Shown: one piece after another, positions 1 through 8,010 of the stretch | How positions within the stretch are numbered: the stretch's first letter is position 1 | Layout of the letters: each line of letters begins with the position of its first letter | Source of the DNA: an uncultured Planktomarina sp. | GTDB lineage: Bacteria; Pseudomonadota; Alphaproteobacteria; Rhodobacterales; Rhodobacteraceae | NCBI GenBank assembly: GCA_943788425.1 | Contig: CALSQF010000001.1 | Location: forward strand, 1 to 64,000 | Direction: 5' to 3' | Length of the DNA: 64,000 bases | Notes under the pieces: model-generated | Databases searched by the model: none | What the model was told of the DNA's origin: nothing | What the model saw: only the letters and a program-made list of their open reading frames with translations | Made by a program: the position numbers and the translations under genes

Positions 1-491
1 AGAGAGCTGACGCCGTTCACAGGCAGGGTGACAGAGCCGAGCCATATGCGCAGGGGCGCAAGAACGCCTTTAAGGGTCGCATGGGCGAGTACCGCAAAGA
101 CGATCAGAACGGTGAGCGCCCGAAGATTGCCAGAGCCTGTCAGCACCGTGAGGCGCGAGATGCACCCTCGGGTGAGCACCATACCCATACCGAACATCAC
201 ACCTCCGGTGAGGATTGCCAGAATGGGAAGATCGCTGTCCATTAAACGGTGATCGGTAAAGGCGATATAACCTGTCAGGGTCAGCAACTGCGTGACCAGA
301 ACAGCCGTTCCTAAGGCGACAAACCAAAGACCGCGTGCATTTTGGCCTGCGTTACCTGCACCGACAACGGCGCTGCGAAAGCAAAACTTGAGATGATGCG
401 CAATCGCGCCGAACAGCGCCCCAAGGACCAATGCCAGGATCATTGATGCCTGGGTAGGGTTAAGGTTTTCAAAGCCGAGTTGTTCAAACAT
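1..491 (-). CDS. YeeE/YedE-family sulfur transporter, partial (left edge)
   Basis: Inner-membrane protein of the YeeE/YedE (SoxT/TsuA) family, thought to import thiosulfate or another sulfur compound. The frame opens at ATG 491 and stays open for 163 codons to the window edge, so the C-terminus is missing. It is almost entirely hydrophobic and carries the family signatures KFCFR near residue 36 and TRGCISRL near residue 111, whose cysteines are probably the sulfur-relay residues. It lies downstream of a second, complete YeeE protein and of soxS-soxR, all on the same strand, which suggests a role in delivering sulfur compounds or signals to the Sox system. Two YeeE-like SoxT proteins are known from Hyphomicrobium denitrificans. 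Which of the two this one resembles cannot be decided here. Confidence 0.8.
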   Translation of the reverse strand, partial: MFEQLGFENLNPTQASMILALVLGALFGAIAHHLKFCFRSAVVGAGNAGQNARGLWFVALGTAVLVTQLLTLTGYIAFTDHRLMDSDLPILAILTGGVMFGMGMVLTRGCISRLTVLTGSGNLRALTVLIVFAVLAHATLKGVLAPLRIWLGSVTLPVNGVSS

Positions 492-705
492 ATCAAACAC
501 CTTTTGTCGTTTGATGATCGTTTGCCCCCAAAAACACAGAGATGCAAATGCGGCTGAGGTGATGAAATTCTGGCGCGCGCGGGATACTAGGAATAGAGTT
601 CTGCAGGCCGGCTCGACCCCAGAACCGAAGCAAAGTCAGGCAAGTGAGATGCAGAAATTTTGTCCTAATTGCGGTGGAGGGAGATATATTGCGGCAGCAA
701 CAGCT

Positions 706-1761
706 TCAATCGATTTGATGAAACCCTTGAATCAATTGGCGCAGCCCGATAGCCGCGCCAATCACGATGCAAATGAGGGTCACAGGTGCACTATAGGCGA
801 GGGTAGAGAATGCGGATAATCCCTGTCCCACACTGCATCCGAAGGCCAAGACCGAGCCGACGCCCATAAGCGCCGCTCCAAAGATTTGCCGGCGCAACTC
901 GCGCGCATCGTCACAGGCCTCCCAACGGAAGTGACCCTTGAATATGGAGCCGATAAATGCGCCAATTAAGACGCCTAAGACCGATCCTGTGGCAAAGCTG
1001 ACAGAATTGCCGCTGGCACTCATCAAGTAGATCAGGCTTTCTCCAATAGGGGCAGAGAAGGTATGGGTGACGACAGGCAGCTCTTCAAAACCATGAGTGG
1101 CGATCCATTGTGTGCCAATCCACCCAGACACGATAGCCCCCGCAACCAGCGTGCCCCACATCAATGTTTTGGGATGTTGCCAAACAGGACGACTGGCCGC
1201 AGCGAAGGCAAAGATGACAATCCCGATGGCCATCCCGATCCACGTTAGGGACAGCCCGATTTGCTGGGACAGCGCGAAAGCAATGCTGGGCGGGGTAGGG
1301 GCGGCACTGCCGCCGCCGAAGATCCAAATGCGCATATAGGCCAAGGGGCCGGCAATTGTCATATAGGCGAAGATGCCCATGACCAGAACAATGATAAAGG
1401 CACGGATATCCCCGCCGCCAAGTCGGGCCAATGCGCCATAGCCACAATTTCCCGCAAGGGCCATACCGTAGCCGAAGGCGAGGCCGCCCGCTATGCTGGC
1501 CCATGGGTTCCAAGTTGCGGAGAGATAGATCGAATTGGTCAGATCGACCCAGCCAAGCGCTTGGGCGGCGAAACTGGCCGTAATCGACACGCCAATGGCA
1601 ATGCCCCACATGCGCACGCGCTCAACACTGCCGCCATAAAAAAGATCTTCCAGAGCGCCGAGGGTGCAAAACCGGCCAATGCGGGCAGCGAGCCCAAGAA
1701 CCACCCCACCAGCCAGGCCGATCCATGCGACAATTACCGGTTCTGACAGTATGTCCAGCAT
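706..1761 (-). CDS. soxT: YeeE/YedE-family transporter, SoxT-like
   Basis: Complete 351-residue polytopic membrane protein of the YeeE/YedE family. Conserved cysteine motifs are RFCTLGALEDL near residue 31, GNCGYGALARLGGGD near 105 and FGCSVGQG near 308. In this family such cysteines line a narrow path for thiosulfate or sulfane sulfur. The gene ends just upstream of a second family member and starts 9 bp after the soxR stop, so soxS-soxR-soxT is probably one transcript. The SoxT name rests on family and position. Import of a thiosulfate-derived signal for SoxR is the role proposed for SoxT1A in Hyphomicrobium and is inferred here. Confidence 0.85.
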   Translation of the reverse strand: MLDILSEPVIVAWIGLAGGVVLGLAARIGRFCTLGALEDLFYGGSVERVRMWGIAIGVSITASFAAQALGWVDLTNSIYLSATWNPWASIAGGLAFGYGMALAGNCGYGALARLGGGDIRAFIIVLVMGIFAYMTIAGPLAYMRIWIFGGGSAAPTPPSIAFALSQQIGLSLTWIGMAIGIVIFAFAAASRPVWQHPKTLMWGTLVAGAIVSGWIGTQWIATHGFEELPVVTHTFSAPIGESLIYLMSASGNSVSFATGSVLGVLIGAFIGSIFKGHFRWEACDDARELRRQIFGAALMGVGSVLAFGCSVGQGLSAFSTLAYSAPVTLICIVIGAAIGLRQLIQGFHQID

Positions 1762-1770
1762 GTCATTACC

Positions 1771-2124
1771 CTAGGATCCGCGGCAAAATAGATCATAGAC
1801 GACCTCCATGATCTGCGTGGAGCGTTTGTCGGTCAAGCTGTAATAAATCACCTTGCCTTCGCGGCGTGGGGTTACGAGCCCCTCCATCCGTAGGCGCGAC
1901 AATTGCTGCGACACAGCAGCTTGGCGGGCCGAGAGCAGTTCTTCAAGATCCGTGACTGATTTTTCACCAGACGCGAGATAGCACAGGATCATCAACCGCC
2001 CTTCATGGCTGATCGCTTTGAGGAAGTTTGCAGCTCGAACCGCGTTACTTGCCATTTTGTCCATATCTTCAGGACAAATATTCTTATCAAAAACTGGCAA
2101 AGCCATGGTCGTGTTCTGCCTCAT
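1771..2124 (-). CDS. soxR: SoxR, ArsR-family sulfur-responsive repressor
   Basis: A 117-residue winged-helix ArsR-type regulator. The helix-turn-helix (around residues 57-95, with RQAAVSQQLSRLR as recognition helix) and a beta-wing (REGKVIYYSL) are clear. C48 (MILCYLA) and C114 (DLFCRGS) match the two cysteines that sense sulfur species in characterised SoxR proteins. Such repressors hold the sox operons off until thiosulfate-derived sulfur bridges the cysteines. The gene lies downstream of soxS on the same strand. The start is uncertain: ATG 2124 has no clear ribosome site, while ATG 2106 has a GAGG about 12 nt upstream. Confidence 0.93.
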   Translation of the reverse strand: MRQNTTMALPVFDKNICPEDMDKMASNAVRAANFLKAISHEGRLMILCYLASGEKSVTDLEELLSARQAAVSQQLSRLRMEGLVTPRREGKVIYYSLTDKRSTQIMEVVYDLFCRGS

Positions 2125-2156
2125 AAGTCATACTTTTTAAACTGTGTGACATATAA

Positions 2157-2170
2157 GACCCTCAAGGGTC
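2157..2170. promoter_or_regulatory. 14-bp palindrome between soxS and soxR
   Basis: GACCCTCAAGGGTC is a perfect inverted repeat (6-bp arms, 2-bp centre) in the short soxS-soxR spacer. It could be a small intercistronic hairpin or a regulator site. There is no T-tract for termination. Confidence 0.35.
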
Positions 2171-2183
2171 AATAACACGAATT

Positions 2184-2543
2184 TCATGGGCGCGTGGGCT
2201 CATCGGCAGCGATCAGCATCTGACCCAGCAGGCCCCAAAAGAAATCTTCCCCAGGGTAACCTTCGATCCGGGAGGCTTCAACCCCATCCACCATCAGCAC
2301 AAAGGTTGGCGTAAAATGCAGGCTGCGGGTAAATTGCAACTCTGCTGGCAGGGTCTCATGCAGATCCAAGCGCAAAAGCGGCGCGGCGCGGCCTTCCGGG
2401 GTTTTGGGATAAATTGGGCCAATTTCTTCATTCCAGAGGGCACACCACACACAGCCCTCTTCCTCGGCCATAATCAAGCGTGTCTCTGCCATAGCTGGTA
2501 GGGCAAGAATTGCAAGGGTGAGGCTCAGTGCTTTCGTCCACAT
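2184..2543 (-). CDS. soxS: SoxS, periplasmic thioredoxin-like protein
   Basis: A 119-residue protein with an N-terminal signal peptide (cleavage near ALA-MAE, residue 19-20) and a thioredoxin-like fold with redox motif CVWC at residues 31-34, followed by the cis-Pro loop in HFTPTFV. In Paracoccus pantotrophus SoxS keeps the periplasmic Sox system active, probably by reducing SoxY. It is the first gene of the leftward unit, divergent from soxV, and the 70-bp spacer should carry both promoters and SoxR control. Confidence 0.9.
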   Translation of the reverse strand: MWTKALSLTLAILALPAMAETRLIMAEEEGCVWCALWNEEIGPIYPKTPEGRAAPLLRLDLHETLPAELQFTRSLHFTPTFVLMVDGVEASRIEGYPGEDFFWGLLGQMLIAADEPTRP

Positions 2544-2550
2544 TTGGAAA

Positions 2551-2580
2551 TTGACCTTTCGTATTCACAAACTGTAATAT
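2551..2580 (+). promoter_or_regulatory. Probable soxV promoter in the soxS-soxV spacer
   Basis: TTGACC at 2551-2556 and TAATAT at 2575-2580 are separated by 18 bp and point toward soxV. The spacer is AT-rich, with TTCA and TGAA half-sites around the -10 element. The soxS-soxV spacer is a known SoxR binding region in Pseudaminobacter salicylatoxidans, so repression here is a reasonable inference. Confidence 0.5.
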
Positions 2581-2613
2581 GAAATTATCAAATTGCAATA
2601 TAGGCGGCCCGCT

Positions 2614-3354
2614 ATGTTCGACATTTCCATCGTTTCAGCATTTTTTGCGGGTCTTTTATCCTTTGTTTCTCCCTGTATTTTGCCAATTGTACCTTTCTAT
2701 CTCAGTTATTTGGCTGGGGTTGGGATGAACCAAATCAACAGCGACTCACAGATCGAAGCGGCCACGCGGCGCCGTGCCGTGCTTGCGGCGATGTTTTTTG
2801 CCGCTGGGGTGATCACGATTTTCATGGGTTTGGGAGCGGCTGCGACCACCTTTGGGCAAGTGGTGCGAGAATATTTTGATATTCTACGTTTGGTGGCAGC
2901 CGCCATTATCATCACGATGGGCTTACATTTCCTTGGGTTGATCAAGATTGCTTTGCTTTATCGACAGGTGAGTTTTGATACCTCGAAAATGTCTCATCTC
3001 AGCCTGGCCGGTTCCTATGTGGTCGGTCTGGCCTTTGCTTTTGGCTGGACCCCCTGTGTCGGTCCGGTTCTTGCGGCGATTTTATTTACCGCGGCGGGTG
3101 CGGAAACCGCTTGGAATGGGGCGTTGCTGCTCTTGACCTATGGGCTGGGCATGACGTTACCCTTCATCATCGCGGCTTTGTTTATTGCCCCATTCATGCG
3201 CTGGATGGCGCGGTTTCGACGGCACTTGGCCTTGGTGGAAAGAGCCATGGGGGTGTTTTTGATTCTCTTTGGATTGCTTATCGCGACAAACTCTATGAAC
3301 TATATTGCGCAATGGATGTTAGAACTTGTGCCCAGTTTTGGGCGCATCGGATAG
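2614..3354 (+). CDS. soxV: SoxV, CcdA-like membrane thiol transporter
   Basis: A 246-residue protein of the CcdA/DsbD-transmembrane family that passes electrons from cytoplasmic thioredoxin to periplasmic thiol proteins of the Sox system. Paired redox cysteines sit in SPCILPIVP (C21) and GWTPCVGPVL (near residue 145), each in a predicted membrane helix. Six helices are apparent. The ATG at 2614 is chosen because AGGCGG lies 8 nt upstream and the family starts here; an upstream in-frame TTG at 2593 is unlikely. soxW follows 12 bp downstream and encodes its likely redox partner. Confidence 0.93.
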   Translation: MFDISIVSAFFAGLLSFVSPCILPIVPFYLSYLAGVGMNQINSDSQIEAATRRRAVLAAMFFAAGVITIFMGLGAAATTFGQVVREYFDILRLVAAAIIITMGLHFLGLIKIALLYRQVSFDTSKMSHLSLAGSYVVGLAFAFGWTPCVGPVLAAILFTAAGAETAWNGALLLLTYGLGMTLPFIIAALFIAPFMRWMARFRRHLALVERAMGVFLILFGLLIATNSMNYIAQWMLELVPSFGRIG

Positions 3355-3366
3355 GAAGGGACTGCC

Positions 3367-3924
3367 ATGAAACGTTTAATTTTGATCGCCGCTGCTGTTT
3401 TCATGAGTGCGACCATGGGTTTTGCCGAAATGGGCGACGATGGTTTGCATAAAGCGCCATGGATGCGAGACACGTTTAAAGATCTGTCAGAGGATCTGGC
3501 CGATGCCAACGCCGAAGGCAAACGACTCATGGTCATCATTGAGCAAAGAGGCTGTATCTATTGCAAGAAAATGCATCAGGACGTTTTTCCCGTTGCCAAA
3601 ATCGCCGATTACATCGAGGAAAATTTCTTTGTTGTGCAGATAAATATGTTCGGAGACGTCGAAGTCACGGACTTTGACGGCACCATATTGCCCGAAAAAG
3701 AGATGGTTCGCCGCTGGGGCGCATTGTTTACTCCGTCGATCATGTTTTTTCCTGAAGAGGTGGCCGAGGATGTTTCGGCCAATCAGGCTGCTGTAGCCAC
3801 CATGCCCGGTGCTTTTACAAAACATACAACATTCAATATGTTAAATTGGATTATTGAACATGGCTACGCCGGCGACGAGAGTTTTCAAAAGTACCATGCC
3901 CGCAAATTTGCCGAGCAAAGTTAG
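3367..3924 (+). CDS. soxW: SoxW, periplasmic thioredoxin
   Basis: A 185-residue exported thioredoxin-fold protein. A signal peptide covers about residues 1-20 (cleavage after GFA), and the active-site motif CIYC is at residues 63-66, with cis-proline in FTPSIMFF. In Paracoccus SoxW is reduced by SoxV; its exact target is debated, and SoxS can take over in SoxY activation. The gene follows soxV directly and is separated from soxX by 126 bp containing a palindrome, so soxVW may be a separately controlled unit. Confidence 0.92.
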   Translation: MKRLILIAAAVFMSATMGFAEMGDDGLHKAPWMRDTFKDLSEDLADANAEGKRLMVIIEQRGCIYCKKMHQDVFPVAKIADYIEENFFVVQINMFGDVEVTDFDGTILPEKEMVRRWGALFTPSIMFFPEEVAEDVSANQAAVATMPGAFTKHTTFNMLNWIIEHGYAGDESFQKYHARKFAEQS

Positions 3925-3963
3925 CAGTTTTCGAGGCCCGTTTCGAGGCTCGTTGGAAATAAT

Positions 3964-3983
3964 AAATTCATTAAAGTGAATTT
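3964..3983. promoter_or_regulatory. Candidate SoxR operator upstream of soxX
   Basis: AAATTCA-N6-TGAATTT is a perfect 7-bp inverted repeat in the soxW-soxX spacer. This spacer binds SoxR in Pseudaminobacter salicylatoxidans. ArsR-family sites are typically AT-rich palindromes of this size. Assignment to SoxR is an inference. Confidence 0.5.
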
Positions 3984-4050
3984 GTGGTTGATTGATACCC
4001 TGTTGGTAGACTACCGTACACATAAATAAAAAAGTGTTTCGGGAGGACGC

Positions 4051-4500
4051 ATGAGAAATATTTTTACAATCGCCGCCGTGTCGGTGTTGAGTGTCACAAG
4101 CGCTGTTGCGGAAACTGTTCCGAGTAATGTCGCGTTTGAGGATGGCTCTGTGATGGCCTCTTTGAGCGGTTCTGCTGGGGATGCTGCCGTAGGTCGGAAA
4201 ACCTTTATGAACCGCAAATTGGGCAACTGCCTTGCCTGTCATACGAATGATGACATGCCCGAGCAGCAATTCCATGGTGAAGTCGGCCCGCCATTGACCG
4301 GCGTTGGTGATCGCTGGGAAGAAGCTGAATTGCGTGGGATAGTCGTCAACGCAAAGATGATGTTCGAGGGAACGATCATGCCGGCGTTTTACATCGACAG
4401 CGGCTATGAGCGCCCGCTCAAGAAGTTTGATGGCAAATCGATCCTGACAGCCCAACAAGTTGAAGATGTGGTGGCATATCTTTTGACCCTTAAAGACTAA
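4051..4500 (+). CDS. soxX: SoxX, monoheme cytochrome c of SoxXA
   Basis: A 149-residue periplasmic cytochrome c. A signal peptide ends after AVA (residue 20). The single heme site is CLACH (60-64) and the likely distal ligand is M110 in TIMPAF. With SoxA it forms the heterodimer that oxidatively attaches thiosulfate to the SoxY cysteine, starting the cycle. A strong ribosome site (GGGAGG) precedes ATG 4051. It opens the soxXYZABCD core, with short spacers between genes. Confidence 0.95.
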   Translation: MRNIFTIAAVSVLSVTSAVAETVPSNVAFEDGSVMASLSGSAGDAAVGRKTFMNRKLGNCLACHTNDDMPEQQFHGEVGPPLTGVGDRWEEAELRGIVVNAKMMFEGTIMPAFYIDSGYERPLKKFDGKSILTAQQVEDVVAYLLTLKD

Positions 4501-4529
4501 AGATCTGAATAAGATCAGGGAGACACAAC

Positions 4530-4952
4530 ATGGAATTTACGAGACGAAACATTTTGGCCCTCGGATCCGGCGCTTTTGCGGCCGCGAGTTTCGCGGGTAT
4601 GCCAGCCTTTGCATCGAAAACAGATGATGCGATTGCGGCCTTTACTGGCGGTGCCAGCGTCACAGAGGGCGGCATTGATCTGACTGCCCCAGAAATTGCA
4701 GAGAATGGCAATACTGTGCCGGTATCGGTCAGCGCACCCGGCGCGGTGTCCATCATGCTTTTGGCGACAGGCAACCCAACGCCAGCGGTCGCCACATTTA
4801 ACTATGGTCCAATGGCGGGCACGCGCTCCGGTGCGACGCGCATTCGTTTGGCAAAGACCCAAGACGTGGTTGCTGTTGCAAAAATGGCAGACGGCTCATT
4901 CCGCACGGCGGGTGCAACTGTAAAAGTAACAATCGGCGGCTGCGGCGGCTAA
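4530..4952 (+). CDS. soxY: SoxY, sulfur carrier subunit of SoxYZ
   Basis: A 140-residue protein ending in GGCGG (residues 136-140), the swinging arm whose C138 carries the covalently bound sulfur intermediates. The N-terminus (TRRNILALGSGAFAAASF) is a twin-arginine signal, consistent with export of the folded SoxYZ complex. The adjacent soxZ encodes the partner, which has no signal and is co-exported. Length and both ends fit the family. Confidence 0.96.
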   Translation: MEFTRRNILALGSGAFAAASFAGMPAFASKTDDAIAAFTGGASVTEGGIDLTAPEIAENGNTVPVSVSAPGAVSIMLLATGNPTPAVATFNYGPMAGTRSGATRIRLAKTQDVVAVAKMADGSFRTAGATVKVTIGGCGG

Positions 4953-4977
4953 ACTCAGAATTTAAGGAGAAGTACTG

Positions 4978-5307
4978 ATGGCGAAAGGTGTAAAACCACG
5001 CGTTAAGGTTCCAAAATCGGCCGCAGCAGGTGATGTGATCACGATCAAGACTTTGATCAGCCATAAGATGGAATCTGGTGTGCGCAAAGATGGCGATGGA
5101 AACATCATCCCGCGCTCAATCATCAATCGGTTTGTCGCCGATTTTAATGGACAAAATATCATCGACGTGACTTTGGAACCTGCTATTTCCACAAATCCAT
5201 ACTTCCAATTTGAAGCCATGGTGCCCGAAGCCGGTGAGTTCAAATTCACATGGTATGACGATGATGGTTCTGTCTATGAGACCTCAAAGAAAATAAAAAT
5301 AGCCTAA
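4978..5307 (+). CDS. soxZ: SoxZ, partner subunit of SoxYZ
   Basis: A 109-residue, all-beta immunoglobulin-like protein without a signal peptide, opening with AKGVKPRVKVPKSA and containing the family stretches HKMESGVRKD and PAISTNPYF. It binds SoxY and is exported with it by the Tat system. A ribosome site AAGGAG precedes the ATG. It sits between soxY and soxA, as in almost all sox clusters. Confidence 0.95.
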   Translation: MAKGVKPRVKVPKSAAAGDVITIKTLISHKMESGVRKDGDGNIIPRSIINRFVADFNGQNIIDVTLEPAISTNPYFQFEAMVPEAGEFKFTWYDDDGSVYETSKKIKIA

Positions 5308-5334
5308 TATCTTGTGGTCTAGGGAGGACTGAAA

Positions 5335-6171
5335 ATGAAATTCAAGACTTTACTAACGAGTGCGGCCATTGTGGCTTTGTCCGCTGGGTTTGCGTCTGCA
5401 CAAGACGACTCAATATTGGCGGTGGATGGGGATGTTATCAAGACTCGCGCGGCTGCACCGGCCTTTGCTGAGAACCTTGATACGGTCTATTCTGGATGGC
5501 ACTTTAGAATTGGCGAAACCCAGTCGCTGCAAATGGATGATTTTGAAAATCCTGCTTTCGTGTTTGTTGATCAAGGCATTGATTTGTTTGACAAGGTTGA
5601 AGGGTCTGAGGGCAAGGCCTGCGCAAGCTGTCATGAAGATGTGGCCGATTTTGCGGGCCTGCGCCCAACTCTGCCACGGGTTGAAAATGGTGAATTGGTC
5701 ACCATGGAAAACCTGGTCAATGAGTGCCGCACAGAGCGCATGGGGGCGGAGCCTTGGAAGTATACCGGTGGTCAAATGACGGCTGTGACTGCTTTGATTG
5801 GTCTGCAATCGCGTGGCATGTCGATCAATGTTGCGGTTGATGGTGATGCGGCACCTTTCTTTGAAGAGGGTAAGGACCTCTATTACCAGCGTGTTGGTCA
5901 ATTAGATATGTCCTGCTCAAATTGTCATGAAGACAATTATGGTGTCATGATCCGCGCCGATCACCTGAGCCAAGGTCAAATAAACGGCTTTCCAACCTAT
6001 AGGTTGAAAAATGCTAAATTGAACTCGGCCCATGCGCGTTTCAAAGGCTGTATGTCCAACATTCGTGCAACACCGTTCAAAGTGGGCGGCGACGAGTTTA
6101 AGGCTCTTGAGCTCTATCTCGCAGCTCGCGGCAATGGTCTATCTGTTGAGACCCCATCGGTCCGCAACTAA
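5335..6171 (+). CDS. soxA: SoxA, diheme cytochrome c of SoxXA
   Basis: A 278-residue periplasmic cytochrome with a signal peptide ending near ASA (residue 22). Heme motifs are CASCH (96-100) and CSNCH (194-198), so this is the diheme SoxA type of Paracoccus and Rhodovulum. C239 in FKGCMSNIRA is the active-site heme ligand that is modified to a persulfide in characterised SoxAX. It works with SoxX to join thiosulfate to SoxY. GGGAGG lies just upstream of the start. Confidence 0.96.
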   Translation: MKFKTLLTSAAIVALSAGFASAQDDSILAVDGDVIKTRAAAPAFAENLDTVYSGWHFRIGETQSLQMDDFENPAFVFVDQGIDLFDKVEGSEGKACASCHEDVADFAGLRPTLPRVENGELVTMENLVNECRTERMGAEPWKYTGGQMTAVTALIGLQSRGMSINVAVDGDAAPFFEEGKDLYYQRVGQLDMSCSNCHEDNYGVMIRADHLSQGQINGFPTYRLKNAKLNSAHARFKGCMSNIRATPFKVGGDEFKALELYLAARGNGLSVETPSVRN

Positions 6172-6183
6172 TATAAATTCCGG

Positions 6184-6216
6184 AGAACCCATGTCCTATG
6201 AGGGGCCATGGGTTCT
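6184..6216 (+). other. Stem-loop between soxA and soxB
   Basis: AGAACCCATG and CATGGGTTCT form perfect 10-bp arms around a 13-nt loop, followed by TTTC. It lies inside the operon, so mRNA processing, stabilisation of the upstream transcript or partial termination are more likely than full termination. Confidence 0.6.
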
Positions 6217-6272
6217 TTCACAGTTAAACGAATTCAATATCGTGCATATGTAGCGCGGATGTGAGGACCGAA

Positions 6273-7980
6273 ATGATATCTCGTCGTGATTTTTTGCAAA
6301 CCAGTATGGCCGCCGCCGCGCTTTACGGTGGATCTGGCTTCGGCAACTGGGGGCGACTGGCTGCACAGCAGTCGCTGACGCAAAGCAAGTTGCTTGAATT
6401 TGAGCCCTTCGGCAATGTCTCTTTAATCCATGTCACAGATATTCATGCTCAGATGAAGCCGATTTTCTTCCGCGAACCGGAGATCAATATCGGTGTTGGC
6501 GCCAACCGCGGACAGGTGCCACATGTCACCGGGGCGGATTTTCGCAAGCTCTATGGAATTCATGACGGCAGCGCCTCGGCCTATGCGCTGACCTACGATG
6601 ATTTTTCCGCTCTGGCCAAGGGCTATGGGCGCGTGGGTGGATTGGATCGTGTCGCCACTGTCATCAACCATATCCGCGCCGAGCGCCCGGATGCTTTGCT
6701 GCTGGATGGCGGGAGATACTTGGCATGGCTCTTACACCTGCCACAAGACCGCCGGGCCAGGATATGGTCAATGTCATGAATGCTTTGCGCCCCGATGCGA
6801 TGACCTTCCACTGGGAGTTCACCCTGGGCAGCGAGCGGGTCAATGAGATTGTCGAAGGCCTGCCTTTCGCGGCTTTGGGCCAGAACATATCTTTGACAGC
6901 GAATGGGATGAGCCGACCGATATGTTCCCGCCCTATAAGTTCTTTGAAACCGGTGGGGTGAAGGTTGCTGTGATTGGTCAGGCTTTCCCCTATATGCCCA
7001 TCGCCAATCCAGGGTGGATGTTCCCAGAATATGCCTTCGGTATCCGCGATGAGAACATGCAAATGATGGTGGATGAAGTGCGCGCCAAGGGGGCGGATTT
7101 GGTGGTCTGTTTAAGTCACAACGGCTTTGATGTGGATAAACAAATGGCCGGCATTGTGGCAGGAATTGATGTGATCCTGTCTGGCCATACGCATGACGCT
7201 TTGCCCGAGCCGCTTTTGGTGGGCAAAACCATCATCGTGGCGTCGGGCTCTAATGGTAAATTCGTCAGCCGTGTTGATCTGGATGTGCGCAACGGGCAGA
7301 TGATGGGTTTCCGTCACAAGCTGATCCCGATCTTTTCAGATGTGATTGAGCCAGATGCAGAGGTTGCAAAAGTTATCGACGCACAGCGCGCCCCCTATGA
7401 GAGTGAGCTGCGTGAAGTCATTGGCCGCACTGCAGAAAATCAAACACTTTACCGCCGTGGAAATTTCAACGGTACATGGGATGATCTCATTTGCAACGCA
7501 TTGATCGAAGAGCGGGACGCAGATATCGCCTTGTCGCCCGGCGTGCGCTGGGGGCCATCAATCTTACCGGGCCAAGATATTACCCGTGAAGATATTTGGA
7601 ACGTTACTTCAATGTCTTATGGAGAGGCCTATCGTACAGAGATGACCGGTGAATTCCTGCATATTGTCTTGGAAGATGTCGCCGATAATTTGTTCAACCC
7701 GGATCCCTACTATCAGCAAGGCGGGGATATGGTGCGGGTGGGGGGCCTTGGCTATCGGATCGATATCAACAAACCCCAGGGTCAGCGGATCACTGAAATG
7801 ACTTTGTTGAAAACAGGCGAGAAGATCGAGGCTGCGAAAACCTATACGATCGCCGGTTGGGCCAGCGTCAACGAAGGCACTGAGGGGCCACAAATTTGGG
7901 ATGTGGTGGAAAACCATATCCGCAAGCAAGGGACGATCTTACTGGATCCGAACAACTCAGTTGAGGTTATCGGGGCCTAA
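6273..7980 (+). pseudogene. soxB: soxB, dimanganese sulfate thiohydrolase, frame broken by three indels
   Basis: SoxB hydrolytically releases sulfate from SoxYZ-bound sulfonate. Family motifs are HVTDIHAQ, LLLDGGD, HWEFTLG and SGHTHDAL, after a Tat signal (SRRDFLQ). ATG 6273 has GAGG upstream. The frame runs normally to about 6710. An apparent extra G in 6711-6713 moves it +1, an apparent extra C at 6757-6758 moves it again, and an apparent extra AT in 6887-6891 moves it a third time. The product then reads cleanly to 7980. Without these the protein would be about 568 residues, normal for SoxB. As written, translation stops at 6779, soon after the metal site begins. Since SoxB is essential to the Sox cycle and the flanking genes look intact, local sequence error is as likely as true loss. 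Confidence 0.85.
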
Positions 7981-8010
7981 GGCGGCCCTGTATGATTGAA
8001 GGAAATTACC

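Noticed and set aside
511-819. Rightward 102-codon frame at the left end
   Set aside because: It crosses the soxT-like 3' end on the other strand, has no ribosome site and no recognisable similarity.
1261-1746. Rightward 161-codon frame
   Set aside because: It lies wholly antisense to the soxT-like gene, whose membrane-protein sequence is clearly the real product.
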